Assembly (NCBI GenBank): GCA_964019135.1
Contig: OZ025248.1
Location: 52,259,670-52,323,669, forward strand
Source of the DNA: Arenicola marina
Lineage: Eukaryota > Annelida > Polychaeta > Arenicolidae
DNA: 64,000 nt
Reading direction: 5' to 3'
Below, piece by piece: positions 10,961-23,454 of the stretch. A program made the translations under genes and the position numbers. Below the pieces are notes generated by a model. The model was not told where the DNA came from, did not search any database, and saw only the letters and a program-made list of their open reading frames with translations. Within the stretch, counting starts at the first letter, position 1; every line of letters begins with the position of its first letter.

Positions 10961-12828
10961 GGAGGGGGGACAGTCGTCTATGCATCGGATACACGTTGTA
11001 GTAACAAGACTGACGTGTCTTAAATGAAGAATAGCACCGACACTCAATAGTTAATATTCTGACCAGGTTTTCTCCAGCCACAGAGTTGATAATGACAGAT
11101 ATATATGACTGGAGAATGTGACACGTAACAACTACAGAAGAAGTTATTCCATAGTCCATCTGGAGCCATCCACCTATCGGGTCTAAGTGATTGGAATGTC
11201 CATGGCAAGTGGATCGGCAAGAATATACAAAAGGAGAGAGGGTCCAACAACCGTATAAGCTTGAGCGTGGGGGAGGTGGTGGTGGTGGGGAGGGGGGGGG
11301 GGCGACCTGCCCAGACAGTCAGGACAGGTAGGGAAAATATTTCGTTTTGCTGAAGTGACAAAATGTGAGGTTCTAAATAAGAAAAAAATATCGTGCAAGA
11401 TGTGAGGGAGAGGGGGGGGGGAAACAAGCTATAAAGGTGGATTTTCTCATCGTAATTTTTTTTTGCAATACACCATAATCTTATTATTATCGACCTTCTG
11501 CACATTATATTACTCAACAATTAAGTAATTAATTAGCTATTTTATCTCTATTAATTATGTATGTTTTAAGACGTATTGCAAATAATAAATGCAGTTTTCA
11601 ATGAAGCGCACGTGTTCTTGTTTATCATGGTGATGAGCGATAATCGGTGATGTAGTGTCGAGATTGGCAGTGAACGAGCCACAGTCCACATACTATTATT
11701 ACTTTACGCATATACTATAGTGTTATTAACAATGTCCAGGCTATTTTATTGCAAAACATATATACTTTAATCTGCGTAAGAAAATCCCAAATGTGTTTGA
11801 GACATATGCAGCAAAAATCAATACTTTAGTACATGTACTATAATTAGTACTGAAGATTAAAACCTGCTTAACCGTAATGAACAAAATGGCCACGTTGTGC
11901 TTTGCTGCAGATATTTATGAATGGACTGTCTGTGCATCGCGGACGAGTGAAATCGCCAATAAACCATTAGATGGTACTGTTAAAATTACACTGAAAGTAA
12001 AGATGTAAGACGTACATAACATGCTATACCAAATGAGCTGGTCATTTAAATTTCAAAAAGTAAAAGTAATATCATGATCTACCGCATAATAGGAAATACA
12101 TGGATGGTTCCATTATGATTATCATTTTCTTCGCATTATATCGAATGCACACGGATTATTGCTTTCTACTGAACCAGCATCCTCATGTTACTTACCGAGG
12201 GCCCGGGCCAAAGGCAAACCTTTCTCGCGTCATCATTGTAATTAAAATTATTAGCCTTTAACACACGACATCTCTAGCCCCCCCCCCCCCCAGCCACGTC
12301 CCACACCCCCACTCTGGTGTACAAAACATCAAATGGCGAATTAACTGTGGACACGAAACTTAAAGCATATATAGCGAAACGCAGAAAGTTCTTTTAAAGT
12401 GACGTTGACTTTCCAAATATCATATATTAACTGAAAGTATGCTTCTAACAACTGTGTAATATTTTAATACAAGTAAAAAACAAGTAAAAAAACAAGTAAA
12501 AAACGAGTAAAAGCATAACATTATGAATCAATTAACATTAAAGTTATTATTTCAACAAAAAAAGACATTGGACGAGCGGCGACGCGCAGACTTGTGTAAT
12601 GACGTCAGCACACTGACGTTACCAGGATGAATAAATTCTTCCGACAGAGAGCGCGACAACTTGTCACTTGCCGTATATTCATCGGCCGGAAAGCCTGAGC
12701 CTGAGTGTCGTAAAGTGTTTACCGCTGTTCCAACAGCAAACGCCCCCCTCCCCCTTCGCCATTTTCCATTTGTTGAAGTAGTAACTTTAACTAAATGCCA
12801 ATGAGTACATTATATACAGCGCCGCTGT

Positions 12829-13205
12829 TCAGAAGAAGTGGTCAATTGCATAGAGTGATGTGAATCCGCACTCGCGCCGTTTGAGAGTATCCATGAACTG
12901 GAGCGCCGTGCGAAGGTCACCCAGTGCATCCCCCAACTCACACAGTAACACGTAGGAAAAGACGTCGGTGTCCGTGACGTCACAGCGCGACCTGTGCAGC
13001 GTCAATCTCTGGAGGAGCAGCGACTTGGGGATGTTTTCCACTATGAAGTCGGCCCCGCTCCAGTAGCTCCATGTCTCATCGAGCTGGTGGAGGTTGCCGA
13101 CGGACCTGAAGGCAGACACGAGGTAGGCGGCCAGCGGGTTCTGCGGGCGCTTCGGCATCAGTGGAGTCTCTCTATCGACGAAGGAAAACATCTCCCGGTA
13201 GCCCG
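12829..13205 (-). CDS. unrecognised 208-aa protein, exon 2 (C-terminal)
   Basis: Terminal exon on the minus strand, from acceptor tttctccgccag (exon begins CGGGCTACCGG at 13205) to TGA at 12829-12831. Its first two bases complete a codon with the last G of exon 1 (phase 1 on both sides). It encodes 124 residues beginning AGYREMFSFVD and including NPLAAYLVSAFRSVG and ENIPKSLLLQR, ending CGFTSLYAIDHFF. The sequence is predicted to be mainly helical, with no signal peptide, zinc ligands or transmembrane span. I do not recognise the family with confidence. A faint resemblance to shieldin subunit 1 (similar length, spacing of 'L+SL...Y.EMF...N.L.A...LLQR') is noted as a hypothesis only. Confidence 0.8.
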
Positions 13206-13328
13206 CTGGCGGAGAAAGTATAAACACATTCAAAAATCTCCTGGTGGCCCCTTGGCGGAGAAAGTATAAACACATTCAAAAATCTCTCTGTAGCCCCCTG
13301 GCGCAGAAAGGATAAACACATTCAAACA
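13186..13328 (-). repeat. 46-bp repeat, 3 copies, containing the exon-2 acceptor
   Basis: Read on the minus strand, three 46-bp units (period 46 from 13208 to 13254 to 13300) each contain tttctccgcca(g) followed by GGGCTACCGGGAGAT or a variant, that is, the acceptor plus about 16 bases of exon 2. The exon-proximal copy is the functional one. The farthest copy keeps CAG (cgccaggggg), while the middle copy has CAA and has lost the acceptor. Confidence 0.85.
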
Positions 13329-15241
13329 ATATCCCTTTGTTGTGAAGATAAAACATTAAATGTTGGTGTGTTTTATGCAATCGTTTTTGTGCACATGAAA
13401 TATAACTTGGGCCAAAAAACCCTCTCGGAACAAGGAAATGAAACTAAAACTGGACCAAACTTCGCGTTGAAAGTCGTGCCCAAAATATGTAAATAAATAA
13501 AAACGTTTACATTGGCTCGTGCTACACGTGACTGGGTTTGTTCTTCCATGTTAGGGCGAACCATTGTTCAAGTATAACTCACGTATCACTCATGCCTATT
13601 AGTTACTACAATAATGCATTTCGTGGGCTGATGGAAACACAAAAAGACCAGGTGAGATAGGATCCTGGTTCTTGGTACCAAGGGTTGACCAGCCTGACCT
13701 TGACTGGCCAGGAGCTGCATGAAGCTGCATGAAGCGCCCCCTGTGGCGTCTGGGGGAGACTCCTCAGTGTTTGGAGATTGATGCGAGGGGAGCGGCGTCA
13801 GAGGATCTACGGCGTTGTACACAAGGTACTGTACATACGGGTACTTCGCTGCAACAGTGACAATACCCGCAATCATTTCATGTGGGTCATAATACAAAAT
13901 CATTTTAAGATTTAAAATCAAGATTCAATATCATTCATTTGGAGCAATAACCAATACGAGATTGTCAAGCGTAGCTTGAGAAGAAAGACGAAAATCGGGG
14001 TGATAGATGCAACTTGAACATGTTAGTATCAACTGCGACTATGTAGTACATGCAATATCGACGGGGTTGTAGGCCGAAACGTCACGCCGTCAGTCATTTG
14101 GCGTATCGAGGCTTTATAATGGGATTAGTCATGTTAAAGTGTGATTATTTGCTAACGTCCAAACTACTGGTTCGATTTCGATGTCATTTGGCAAACATGA
14201 TGCCAGTAACATGGGTACACATTCCACCACATATGAGTCATATACCGGCATTCATGTAGTCACAGCGATATTTTGGCACCCTTGGCATCGCAAAATTTAG
14301 TTGTTTATGCGTTTGCGCATCTCTCTGAAGAATACTTTCAAACAAACAGCGCATCTCTAAACCAAATAATAACGAAGTTACACGGGAAAACATGTTTCGT
14401 GACCTTAACCTTGCTGTGACCTTGACATTGGAAGCGTGACCTTGACCAATATAGTTATTCGTGCCCAAATACTAATGTCATGTATCACGCAAGGTGTCGT
14501 TTGCCTGACTGGTAGCCTTCATAGAGCATTTGAGCACCCATTTGCCGGCCAAAATGCTCCCGTAGGGTCCCATGTAAAACTTTGGGGATTTTTTGCGTAA
14601 AAAACTATTCGGGCGATTTGAAACAAAAAAACACAACGATATACAAGGCCCAAAACGTGAAATAATTTTCAACGTGATCAAATGAAAACTGTTAACGTTA
14701 TAGCGATCTTACCGATTTTTGGTCCCATCTTTCAATGGTTAAGCGAATTTTGAAAAATTCCTGTGACCTTGACCTTTGACTTACATGGCCCATCTACGAA
14801 CTTAGCCTGCAGATGGTCACTCCGCATCTTTTTGTGAATTTTAAAGTCGATATCTTTAGGCATTCCAAAGATAATGCGTTGCGTTACAGACAGACAGATA
14901 CACAAACCGAACATACCGACATAAGACGAAAATTGAAAAGTCGAAATGCGAAAAATGATGACTTAAAGTCTTCGGCTAGTGAGTTAGGTTAGAGGAAGTT
15001 TTGCTGTAGAGCGCTATATTGTACATGGCTTTCTAGCTATTAGCGGCCACGGGCTTCACCAAAATAAAGAAGATTTCTTTAATGCATCGATGGGAATACA
15101 TATTACAAAATGTAATAACTATTACGTCATTCAGGTTTGTGAACCAAGGGTATCTTCAAGATATATCTACTTACCAACCAGAAGTATTAAGCCAATCAAA
15201 TTATAGATATTGTTTTCAGGCGATAGATGCAACACGATAAC
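13329..15241. other. intron of the two-exon gene, mostly unique
   Basis: Unique AT-rich sequence. The part at about 14390-14960 has the look of an old interspersed element: repeated GTGACCTTGACC phrases and an acagacagacagatacacaaac stretch. I could not name the family. No exon is supportable. Confidence 0.45.
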
Positions 15242-16372
15242 GCCTCTTTCCCTCTACCCAACCTGTTTCCCCACAGACCGCAGCGTGCAGCATGCCCTCT
15301 ACCCACCCTGTGTCCCCACCGACCGCAGCGTGCAGCATGCCCTCTACCCACCCTGTTTCCCCACCGACCGCAGCGTGCAGCATGCCCTCTACCCACCCTG
15401 TTTCCCCACAGACCGCAGGGTGCAGCATGCCCTCTACCCACCCGGTTTCCCCACCGACCGCAGCGTGCAGCATGCCCTCTACCCACCCTGTTTCCCCAGA
15501 GACGGCAGCGTGCAGCATGCCCTCTACCCACACTGTGTCCCCACACACCGCAGCGTGCAGCATGCCCTCTACCCACACTGTTTCCCCACAGATCGCAGCG
15601 TGCAGCATGCCCTCTACCCACCCTGTTTCCCCACCGACCGCAGCGTGCAGCATGCCCTCTACCCACCCTGTTTCCCCACAGACCGCAGGGTGCAGCATGC
15701 CCTCTACCCACCCGGTTTCCCCACCGACCGCAGCGTGCAGCATGCCCTCTACCCAACCTGTTTCCCCAGAGACAGCAGCGTGCAGCATGCCCTCTACCCA
15801 CCCTGTTTCCCCACAGACCGCAGCGTGCAGCATGCCCTCTACCCACCCTGTTTCCCCACAGACCGCAGCGTGCAGCATGCCCTCTACCCACACTGTTTCC
15901 CCACACACCGCAGCGTGCAGCATGCCCTCTACCCACCCTGTTTCCCCACAGACCGCAGCGTGCAGCATGCCCTCTACCCACCCTGTTTCCCCACAGATCG
16001 CAGCGTGTAGCATGCCCTCTACCCACCCTGTTTCCCCACAGATCGCAGCGTGTAGCATGCCCTCTACCCACCCGGTTTCTCCAGAGACCGCAGCGTGCAG
16101 CATGCCCTCTACCCACCCTGTTTCCCCACAGACCGCAGCGTGCAGCATGCCCTCTACCCACCCTGTTTCCCCACAGATCGCAGCGTGCAGCATGCCCTCT
16201 ACCCACCCTGTTGCTCCAGAGACCGCAGCAGCATGCCCTCTACCCACCCTGTTGCTCCAGAGACCGCAGCAGCATGCCCTCTACCCACCCTGTTGCTCCA
16301 GAGACCGCAGCAGCATGCCCTCTACCCACCCTGTTGCTCCAGAGACCGCAGCAGCATGCCCTCCAGGAAGAT
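15242..16372 (-). repeat. 45/42-bp minisatellite carrying exon-1 end and splice donor
   Basis: About 25 tandem units. Read on the minus strand, each unit carries AGGGCATGCTGC, a variable middle, then ACAGG|GTGGGTAG, which matches the end of exon 1 and its donor. The four exon-proximal units are 42 bp and nearly identical to the exon (CTGCGGTCTCTGGAGCAACA); the distal ones are 45 bp with a diverged middle. In the exon frame a TAG lies four bases after each proximal donor's GTGG, so reading through without splicing terminates at once. Confidence 0.95.
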
Positions 16373-16579
16373 GTCACTGCCCTGAAGCTCCTGGATCGAC
16401 GTCCAGTAGGGCTCCGTGCAGAGCGTGTCTGGCGGTAAGGGGGATGTCCTCTCATCATCACTGCACTCCGGAGTCTCAGGCGGTGGCGCCCTCTGGGGGT
16501 GCTCGCTGTAGAAGTCAAACACCACGTGGAGGTCGCTGGCCGCTGGGATCCGTGCTGGGGGTGGCTGGACGGTTGCCAT
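16330..16579 (-). CDS. unrecognised 208-aa protein, exon 1 (N-terminal)
   Basis: A 250-bp exon starting at ATG (16577-16579, context GTTGCC on the other strand's CCATGG) and ending CAACAGG|gtgggt at 16330, phase 1. It encodes MATVQPPPARIPAASDL, then a proline- and acid-rich segment (PPPETPECSDDERTSPLPP), then EPYWTSIQELQGSDIFLEG and MLLRSLEQQ. Joined to exon 2 this gives a complete 208-residue product. The N-terminal half looks disordered and the second half helical. The start was chosen because it is the first in-frame ATG of the exon, has a good context, and the upstream sequence is not clearly coding. Function unknown. Confidence 0.78.
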
Positions 16580-19500
16580 GGTACCGAGGGGTGGGCATCA
16601 GATCCGGTCGGTCGCTGGTCACTGGTGGGAAGGAACTGAGATCAAGAGAGACGACAAAGGCACTTTACACTCGAGTCATTTCGACGATTGGCGCGTTATT
16701 TGAAGTCATTTAAAGTCTCAATTACAGGGATAGGCAGATTTAGTCAGAAAATAACTTGGATTGGATAGAGATTATGAAGCGACACACATGTTCATTTTTA
16801 AAAGAAACGACACATTCTTCCATTTATAAATGCTCTCGAATTCACATTAATTGTTCCTCCAAATTGTTTATTGTCACGTGTTAATATTTTCTGTCTGTCC
16901 TGTAATGACGTTCACCCCAACCAATGAGGGCAAGCATTCCCGTGACTGTTGCGAAGGCATCCGACTGACATCCGTGGGACTGATCAGCGCTACACAATAG
17001 CCGTAAGATGAAGAAGACACAGTGGGCGAAACTAGATGTAGACCGGCCAAGACTGTACGAAAAGAAGCCATGTTTATCGCAGCCACATCACCAGGGACGC
17101 AATGGTTGCTTGGTGTGAGCGCAGTGACAACTGGAACAGCTTTCTGAGATATCTGCTTGTCTGTCGATCTGTCTGCCAGTGTGTCTGTCGTTCAATCTGT
17201 CGATCTGTCTGTCAGTCTGTCTGATTATCTGTCCGTCTGATCTACATCTGTCTGTGTATCTGTGTCTCTCTGTCTGTCGTGGTAAACAGTGACCAGCCAC
17301 ACAATATGGTTGTAAACCTACATCGTTCATCAACAGATTCAAACAGCGAAAGTTACCGCGATGCTTTATCGGTTAAAGGTCAAGGTCACATAGACGTCAG
17401 ATAGTCCAAACAGAGTTTTTTTTCGACCTGGCACCAATATACAATGTTTTTGCACCCACACAATATCGCCGACGTAAAAACGCGGGCGACCAGTCGTTTT
17501 GTTTCCATGACAACCAAATTGTTCTGCTCACAATAGGGCTGTACAGTTCTCGCGGGTTCTATTTCCGGTTTAGGTCTTTTTAGGGACAAACAAAAAACAC
17601 GTGCTCTTAGAACGAGTGCGCATCACGCTGGTGCCTTGCTGCAGCTGCGTGATGCGCACTCATTGTAGTCAACGTTTGACTGTTGGGAACCGGCCGGCTG
17701 CGCGGTTTGTGCGTAAAGAATCGAGCAGGTGTGAAACAATTTTTTTTTTTTTGGTCCAGGCATTGTTAACTATAAAATCATAATATAATTAAAGATAAGA
17801 CATGTATCTCTCCATAATGCATGTGGTCCGTTCGATGAGACGGTTGAAAGCGTTGTATTTTGAGGCAATTCAACGATGTCTACATTTCTGCGACAAACGG
17901 AACACCATGTTCCTCGCCGCGTCAGTCCATATAAGGAGCGCTGTTACGTAACCATAGATACCGCACGCAGACATGCGAGTCATGATGATTATTACGTCAT
18001 ACGACATGGAAAACCCCGCGCAGCACATTACATCGCCTGACACTGAGAGTCACCCATGAGACAACCGTATATTATGGTTTATCAACTGTCTAATTGCTCA
18101 TATATTACATAAACTGATGGTTATAATTCAGATATGCCTAGAACTACAGTGGTTAGTTGTGCATCCAAGGACAGCTTTAGCCGATCTTGTGTATGAAGCG
18201 AGTGAAGGCAAATAACCGAAAGGTAGGCAGCACGCACAGGCCGTTGATGCTAGGCATTGGCGTGGAGCATAAGTGCCCCTGTCTCGTGGGTTCTCAATAA
18301 GATCCCGTAGTGACTGTACAGCCCTATGCTACCAAAGTTCGCACGAACGTCGATCGTAGCAGTATTTTATGTTTCCATGGCAACCAAATTACAAAGCTAA
18401 TGCGTAGAATTTGTCAAAATAAAGTTGGCTATGGAGTGGCTGTTACGTCATAACAACTTATTCCATCCGTCCACTAGAATTAAAAAATTGTGTGACGTGA
18501 CGCCTTTGTCTTTAATGTTCATTATCTTGAAGAATGGATCGAAAAACAGACCTAGCCGTGTTGTATTAACGTAAGTGTGCGTTATTCAAATAAAGAAGGT
18601 AAAACAGTGCTTTATTTTAATAATGAACGGAAAAACTGTGCATTATCTAGATAAAGAACAGTTGTTAATATTGACTCGTCAAGTGTCACGGTATAATCAG
18701 TCGAGCTGAGCTGAGCGGAGCCGAGTTGGCTGGTGTTGACAGAACTTGCCAATTTCAAGACAAACAACGGAATGCACATGTCAATGTTAAGCAAAAAGGG
18801 GCGGGGGTTAGATCAGAAATCTCAAAATATATGGAAATTCCACAGTTATCGATTGCATACATTTCTCATTAGATCTATATCCGTCATATCGCTTTTCAGG
18901 AGGCGATGTTTTCACGAAACTGAGAAGCAATGACTTGCAAAATGTCTACTTCATCCACGCCTTCCCACCCCACTTCGCACATGTCATGCCTTGTTATAAC
19001 AATTTTATAAGTACGTTACAGAATTCGCTGCCGTGCATTCCCCAAATAAACCACTAAACGCTATCGCGTCTCGTGCTTTATTTTGGCGAATGCACTCCAG
19101 CTCGTTCTTTAACTACATTTTTTTTAAAGTACCTAAAAACGGAGTCGCTGCTACGTTCTGTCTCCCTATTGCGTCCGTCCACTAAAACTAAAAGACGGAG
19201 CCGCGTAAATCGCTGCTATGTCATGTCACCCTATTCAATTCCTTAACTAAACTAAAACACGGAGCCGCGTAAATCACTGCTACGTCCTCGCACCCTATTA
19301 CAGGGGCGTAGTCAGCCGTAGCGCACACTTCTTGAGAAGGTAGCAGTGTAAAAATGGCATCACGCACCTTGGTCCATAATGTAACCACCTTGTAAAGTTC
19401 TTATCGCTTTATCTGCTGAATGCCAACCCATAGGGGTCTGGAAGGGGGGGAGGGGGGGGGTGTCCAGTTTCCAGTGTAAATTTTTCAAAATTCTCAGTGT

Positions 19501-19964
19501 CGAATGTCGGTTTTTTTCTAAAATGCCACTATTTGTGTCGATGTGGTTGTTTCAGATCCTCAGTGTCGAAATTTGGCGGTCAATGTCGATTGCCGATTTT
19601 TCGAATATTCCATTTAGACCTTCCAGACCCCTGTAATTGGCTAGAGTTACTGCACCCTGCGGAAGGATCGTGGACTGTCTGCCGTATCACAGAACGCAGG
19701 AAACAGGACCCATCGTCTATGTTTAATGAAGCCCACGAAATGGATTATTGTTGCAAATGGTTTGCGTGAGTAATACATGAGCAATGCCGAAACCCATGGT
19801 TCACCCTACTAGCACAGAACAGTTACTGTAATGGTGATGTCACGATAACAGCGTCGAAAGCGAAAATACGGAAAGTACGGGACTAAAACAACGAAATAAC
19901 CCTCAATGAAACGTCTAGAGCACAAAAATAGCGTAACACTGACAGCGTCCTCAGTGGAACAGCC
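16580..19964. other. intergenic, no gene; interspersed fragments
   Basis: Holds a CTGT-rich tract (17155-17280), a fragment of the GGGGACAAACAAACACGTG-type repeat at about 17533-17606 (see 37979-38939), a GTTTCCATGGCAACCAAATT motif present at 17500 (one base different) and 18370, and a roughly 70-bp motif (ACGGAGCCGCGTAAATC...CACCCTATT) three times at 19135-19300. No exon is supported. Confidence 0.5.
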
Positions 19965-20490
19965 ACATGATAGTGACTCGTGTGGCCTGTCACTCATTCA
20001 TTGTGACTTGTGTCGCCTGTCACTCATGGATTGTGACTCGTGTGGCCTGTCACTCAATGATTGTGACTTGTGTCGCCTGTCACTCATTCATTGTGACTTG
20101 CGTCGTTTGTCACTCAATAGTTGTGACTTGTGTCGCCTGTCACTCCTTGATTGTGACTTGTGTCGCCTGTCACTCATTGATTGTGACTTGTGTCGCCTGT
20201 CACTCATTGATTGTGACTTGTGTCGCCTGTCACTCATGGATTGTGACTTGTGTCGCTTGTCACTCATTCATTGTGACTTGTGTCGCCTGTCACTCATGGA
20301 TTGTGACTTGTGTCGCCTGTCACTCATTCATTGTGACTTGTGTCGCCTGTCACTCATGGATTGTGACTTGTGTCGCCTGTCACTCATTGATTGTGACTTG
20401 TGTCGCCTGTCACTCATGGATTGTGACTTGTGTCACCTGTCACTCATTGATTGTGACTTGTGTCGCCTGTCACTCAGTTGATTGTGACTA
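19965..20490. repeat. 30-bp minisatellite, about 17 copies
   Basis: Unit TGTGACTTGTGTCGCCTGTC plus actcattgat, with variants (atgga, attca). The 10-codon unit keeps frames open for over 500 bp; I do not consider this coding. Confidence 0.95.
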
Positions 20491-20494
20491 GTTC

Positions 20495-20870
20495 TCACAC
20501 GCATTATTGCTTAGTTATCCCACCAATTGTTGAATAGTTCTCACACCAATTGTTGCCTAGTTACCGCATCAATTGTTGCCTAGTTCTCACACCAATTGTT
20601 GCTTAGTTCTCACACTAATTGTTGCCTAGTTATCGCACCTATCGTTACCTAGTTCTCACACTAATTGCTGCCTAGCTCTCACACCAATTGGTGCCTAGTT
20701 ATCGCGCCAGTCGTTGCCTAGCTCTCACACCAATTGCTGTCTAGCTCTCACACCAATTGCTGCCTGACTCTCACACCAATTGTTGCCTAGTTATCGCACC
20801 AATTGTTGTCTAGTTCTCACACCAATTGCTACCTAGCTCTCACACCAATTGTTGCCTAGATCCTACATCC
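20495..20870. repeat. irregular 23-24-bp repeat
   Basis: About 15 imperfect copies of TCTCACACCAATTGTTGCCTAG with many substitutions, directly following the 30-bp array. Confidence 0.85.
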
Positions 20871-21929
20871 TGACTATTACCTGCTATGATATTTGAAGCC
20901 TAGCGGATCATCAGTAATCATCGATTCCCACACGCTAACTGACGTGCGATAATCTCTTTGATGTCCACCGCCTTTATAAAGACCACATGTTACGCGCCGC
21001 GCCACCACCGGAAGTAGTCTCACTACGGCTGCATTTAGAACACCAGCGCCACTAGCTTGGTGTACGGCATACTAGATATACCACCGTGTACCTATCTACC
21101 AGCTGTATGCCTATTAATGGGACACAACAACACCTATCCTACTACCCTCGTGTCACCAACTCACCTGAGAGTTGTTCTTCGGCCAGCGAGGAGGGCAGCG
21201 ACCGTCACTGATCCAGGCAGGCAGCAGGCACCAGACACGCCGAACCTTCTTCCAACATGGCTTATCATTAGCCCGTTTCACACAGGCACAACTGGTGTCT
21301 GTCCGTCGCCCGCCTTGGTGCCACGGCCATCGGATGGGACACCCCGAGGCCGCCTGCCCGGCGCCGGAAGCGGCGTGGGGGTGGCGACCGGCGGAGGAGG
21401 GTGGGGGGAGGGGGAGGCGTGGTTGGTCACCAGTAGTAATATTACCCAGACAATGATGGGAGGCTGGCTGGCCCACCACCCCACACCGACATTGGTGGGA
21501 GGGGGGGGGGGGACGCAACTGGGTCTCCACTCGACACTACCCGCTATCTGCATCTCTACCCCTCGCTTGTCCCATCACCATCCCTACCCTCACACCCACC
21601 CCTCGCTGGTCCCACCACCACCCATACTCCCCGGGCCATACTCACAGCCCCACCCCTCCCATCCCACCACCACCCCGTCCCCCTCGTCCCATCACTCCCA
21701 CCGGCACCTCCACCCCTCCCATCCCACCACTGCCCCACCCCTCCTCCCCCACGTCCGACCACCCCTACCCGCACGCGTCCTCGATTTCGTACAGAATCTG
21801 TGGCAATATGATGTGGAGGGGACCACCTGCCTGGGCGGCAGGCTAAGCACTCGCAACACACAAATTAATAATACCGTTTGCCTGTCGCATGTATGAAAGC
21901 AATTACTACAGGAATAAAGATAGAGACAG
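20871..21929. other. spacer with C-rich low-complexity block
   Basis: Unique sequence, then a CCCACC-rich tract at 21570-21770. A 279-codon open frame on the plus strand (21057-21896) is compositionally biased and shows no domain or splice support, so it was not annotated as a gene. Confidence 0.5.
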
Positions 21930-23200
21930 GGACAGAGAGAGAGAGCGAAAGGTATGGAGGGCGAGAGACAAGAGAAAGAGCGAGTGAAATAGAGGGAGAG
22001 AGAGAGAAAGAGCGAGTGAAATAGAGGGCGAGAGATAGAGAGAGAGCGAGTGAAATAGAGGGAGAGAGAGAGAAAGAGCGATTGAAATAGAGGGCGAAAG
22101 ACAGAGAAAGAGCGAGTGAAATAGAGGGCGAGAGACAGAAAGAGCGAGTGAAATAGAGGGCGAGAGACAGAAAGAGCGAGTGAAATAGAGGGCGAGAGAA
22201 AGAAAGAGCGAGTGAAATACAGGGCGAGAGACAGAGAAAGACTAAGTGAAATAGAGGGAGAGAGACAGAGAAAGAGCGAGTGAAATAGGGGGCGAGAGAC
22301 AGAAAAAGTGCGAGTGAAATAGAGGGCGAGAGAAAGAAAGAGCGAGTGAAATAGAGGGCGAGAGACAGAGAAAGAGCGAGTGAAATAGAGAGACAGAAAG
22401 AGCGAGTGAAATAGAGGGCGAGAGAAAGATAGAGCGAGTGAAATAGAGGGCGAGAGACAGAGAAAGAGCGAGTGAAATAGAGAGAGAGAGACAGAAAGAG
22501 CGAGTGAAATAGAGGGCGAGAGACAGAAAGAGCGAGTGAAATAGAGGGCGAAAGATAGAGAGAGAGCGAGTGAAATAGAGGGAGAGAGAGAGAAAGAGCG
22601 ATTGAAATAGAGGGCGAGAGATAGAGAAAGAGCGAGTGAAATAGAGGGAGAGAGACAGAGAAAGAGCGAGTGAAATAGAAGGCGAGAGACAGAAAGAGCG
22701 AGTGAAATAGAGGGCGAGAGACAGAGAAAGAGCGAGTGAAATAGAGAGAGAGAGACAGAAAGAGCGAGTGAAATAGAGGGCGAGAGACAGAAAGAGCGAG
22801 TGAAATACAGGGCGAGATACAGAGAAAGACTAAGTGAAATAGAGGGAGAGAGACAGAAAGAGCGAGTGAAATAGGGGGCGAGAGACAGAGAAAGTGCGAG
22901 TGAAATAGAGGGCGAAAGAAAGAAAGAGCGAGTGAAATACAGGGCGCAAGACAGAGAAAGACTGAGTGAAATAGAGGGCGAGAGAAAGAAAGAGCGAGTG
23001 AAATAGAGGGCGAGAGACAGAGAAAGAGCGAGTGAAATAGAGAGAGAGAGACAGAAAAAGCGAGTGAAATAGGGGGCGAGAGACAGAGAAAGTGCGAGTG
23101 AAATAGAGGGCGAGAGACAGAGAAAGAGCGAGTGAAATAGAGGGAGAGAGAAAGAAAGAGCGAGTGAAGTAGAGGGCGAGAGACAGAGATAGAGAGGGAG
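21930..23200. repeat. GA-rich 30-38-bp minisatellite
   Basis: About 38 copies of a purine-only unit with core GAGCGAGTGAAATAGAGGGC followed by gagagacagagaaa, varying in length by 2-4 bp. Such mirror-symmetric purine tracts can form triplex DNA (established property of long purine tracts); nothing more is shown here. Confidence 0.95.
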
Positions 23201-23454
23201 ACAGAGGGACCCCTAAAGAGACATACAGAGAGAGAGTGAGTGCGGGGCAGAGAGGTGCAGGGTGTGTAAAGGGGATGAGAAAAGGGTGGGTGGGGGGTTC
23301 GGTGGTCTTGCTTTGTGTAGGCTAATGTATTATCACCGCATGTGTCCTAGTCAGAATGTCTCCCCCTAAAATCAATATACACGTCTTTCCATCAAAAGTC
23401 GTTCATTTTTTGTGGAAGAGGAGACTGAGCAATTTGACCACGTGCAGTTCTTCC

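Larger units (their letters stand above)
8858..12828. other. intergenic region between convergent genes
   Basis: The EF-hand gene (+) and the two-exon gene (-) converge here. The region holds the small repeats and the inverted-repeat element listed separately. The rest (11000-12780) is AT-rich unique sequence with homopolymer C runs near 12280 and a triplicated AACAAGTAAAA motif near 12475. No exon is supportable. Confidence 0.6.

Noticed and set aside
15196..16713. Long open frames (up to 473 codons) on both strands across the 45/42-bp array
   Set aside because: By-products of the three-divisible repeat unit, with no domain and no splice support.
17155..17285. Telomere- or regulator-like CTGT tract
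   Set aside because: An irregular microsatellite (CTGTCTGTC) with no further context.
21057..21896. A 279-codon plus-strand frame
   Set aside because: Pro/Thr/His-biased translation of C-rich low-complexity DNA, with overlapping frames equally open; no domain and no exon signals.
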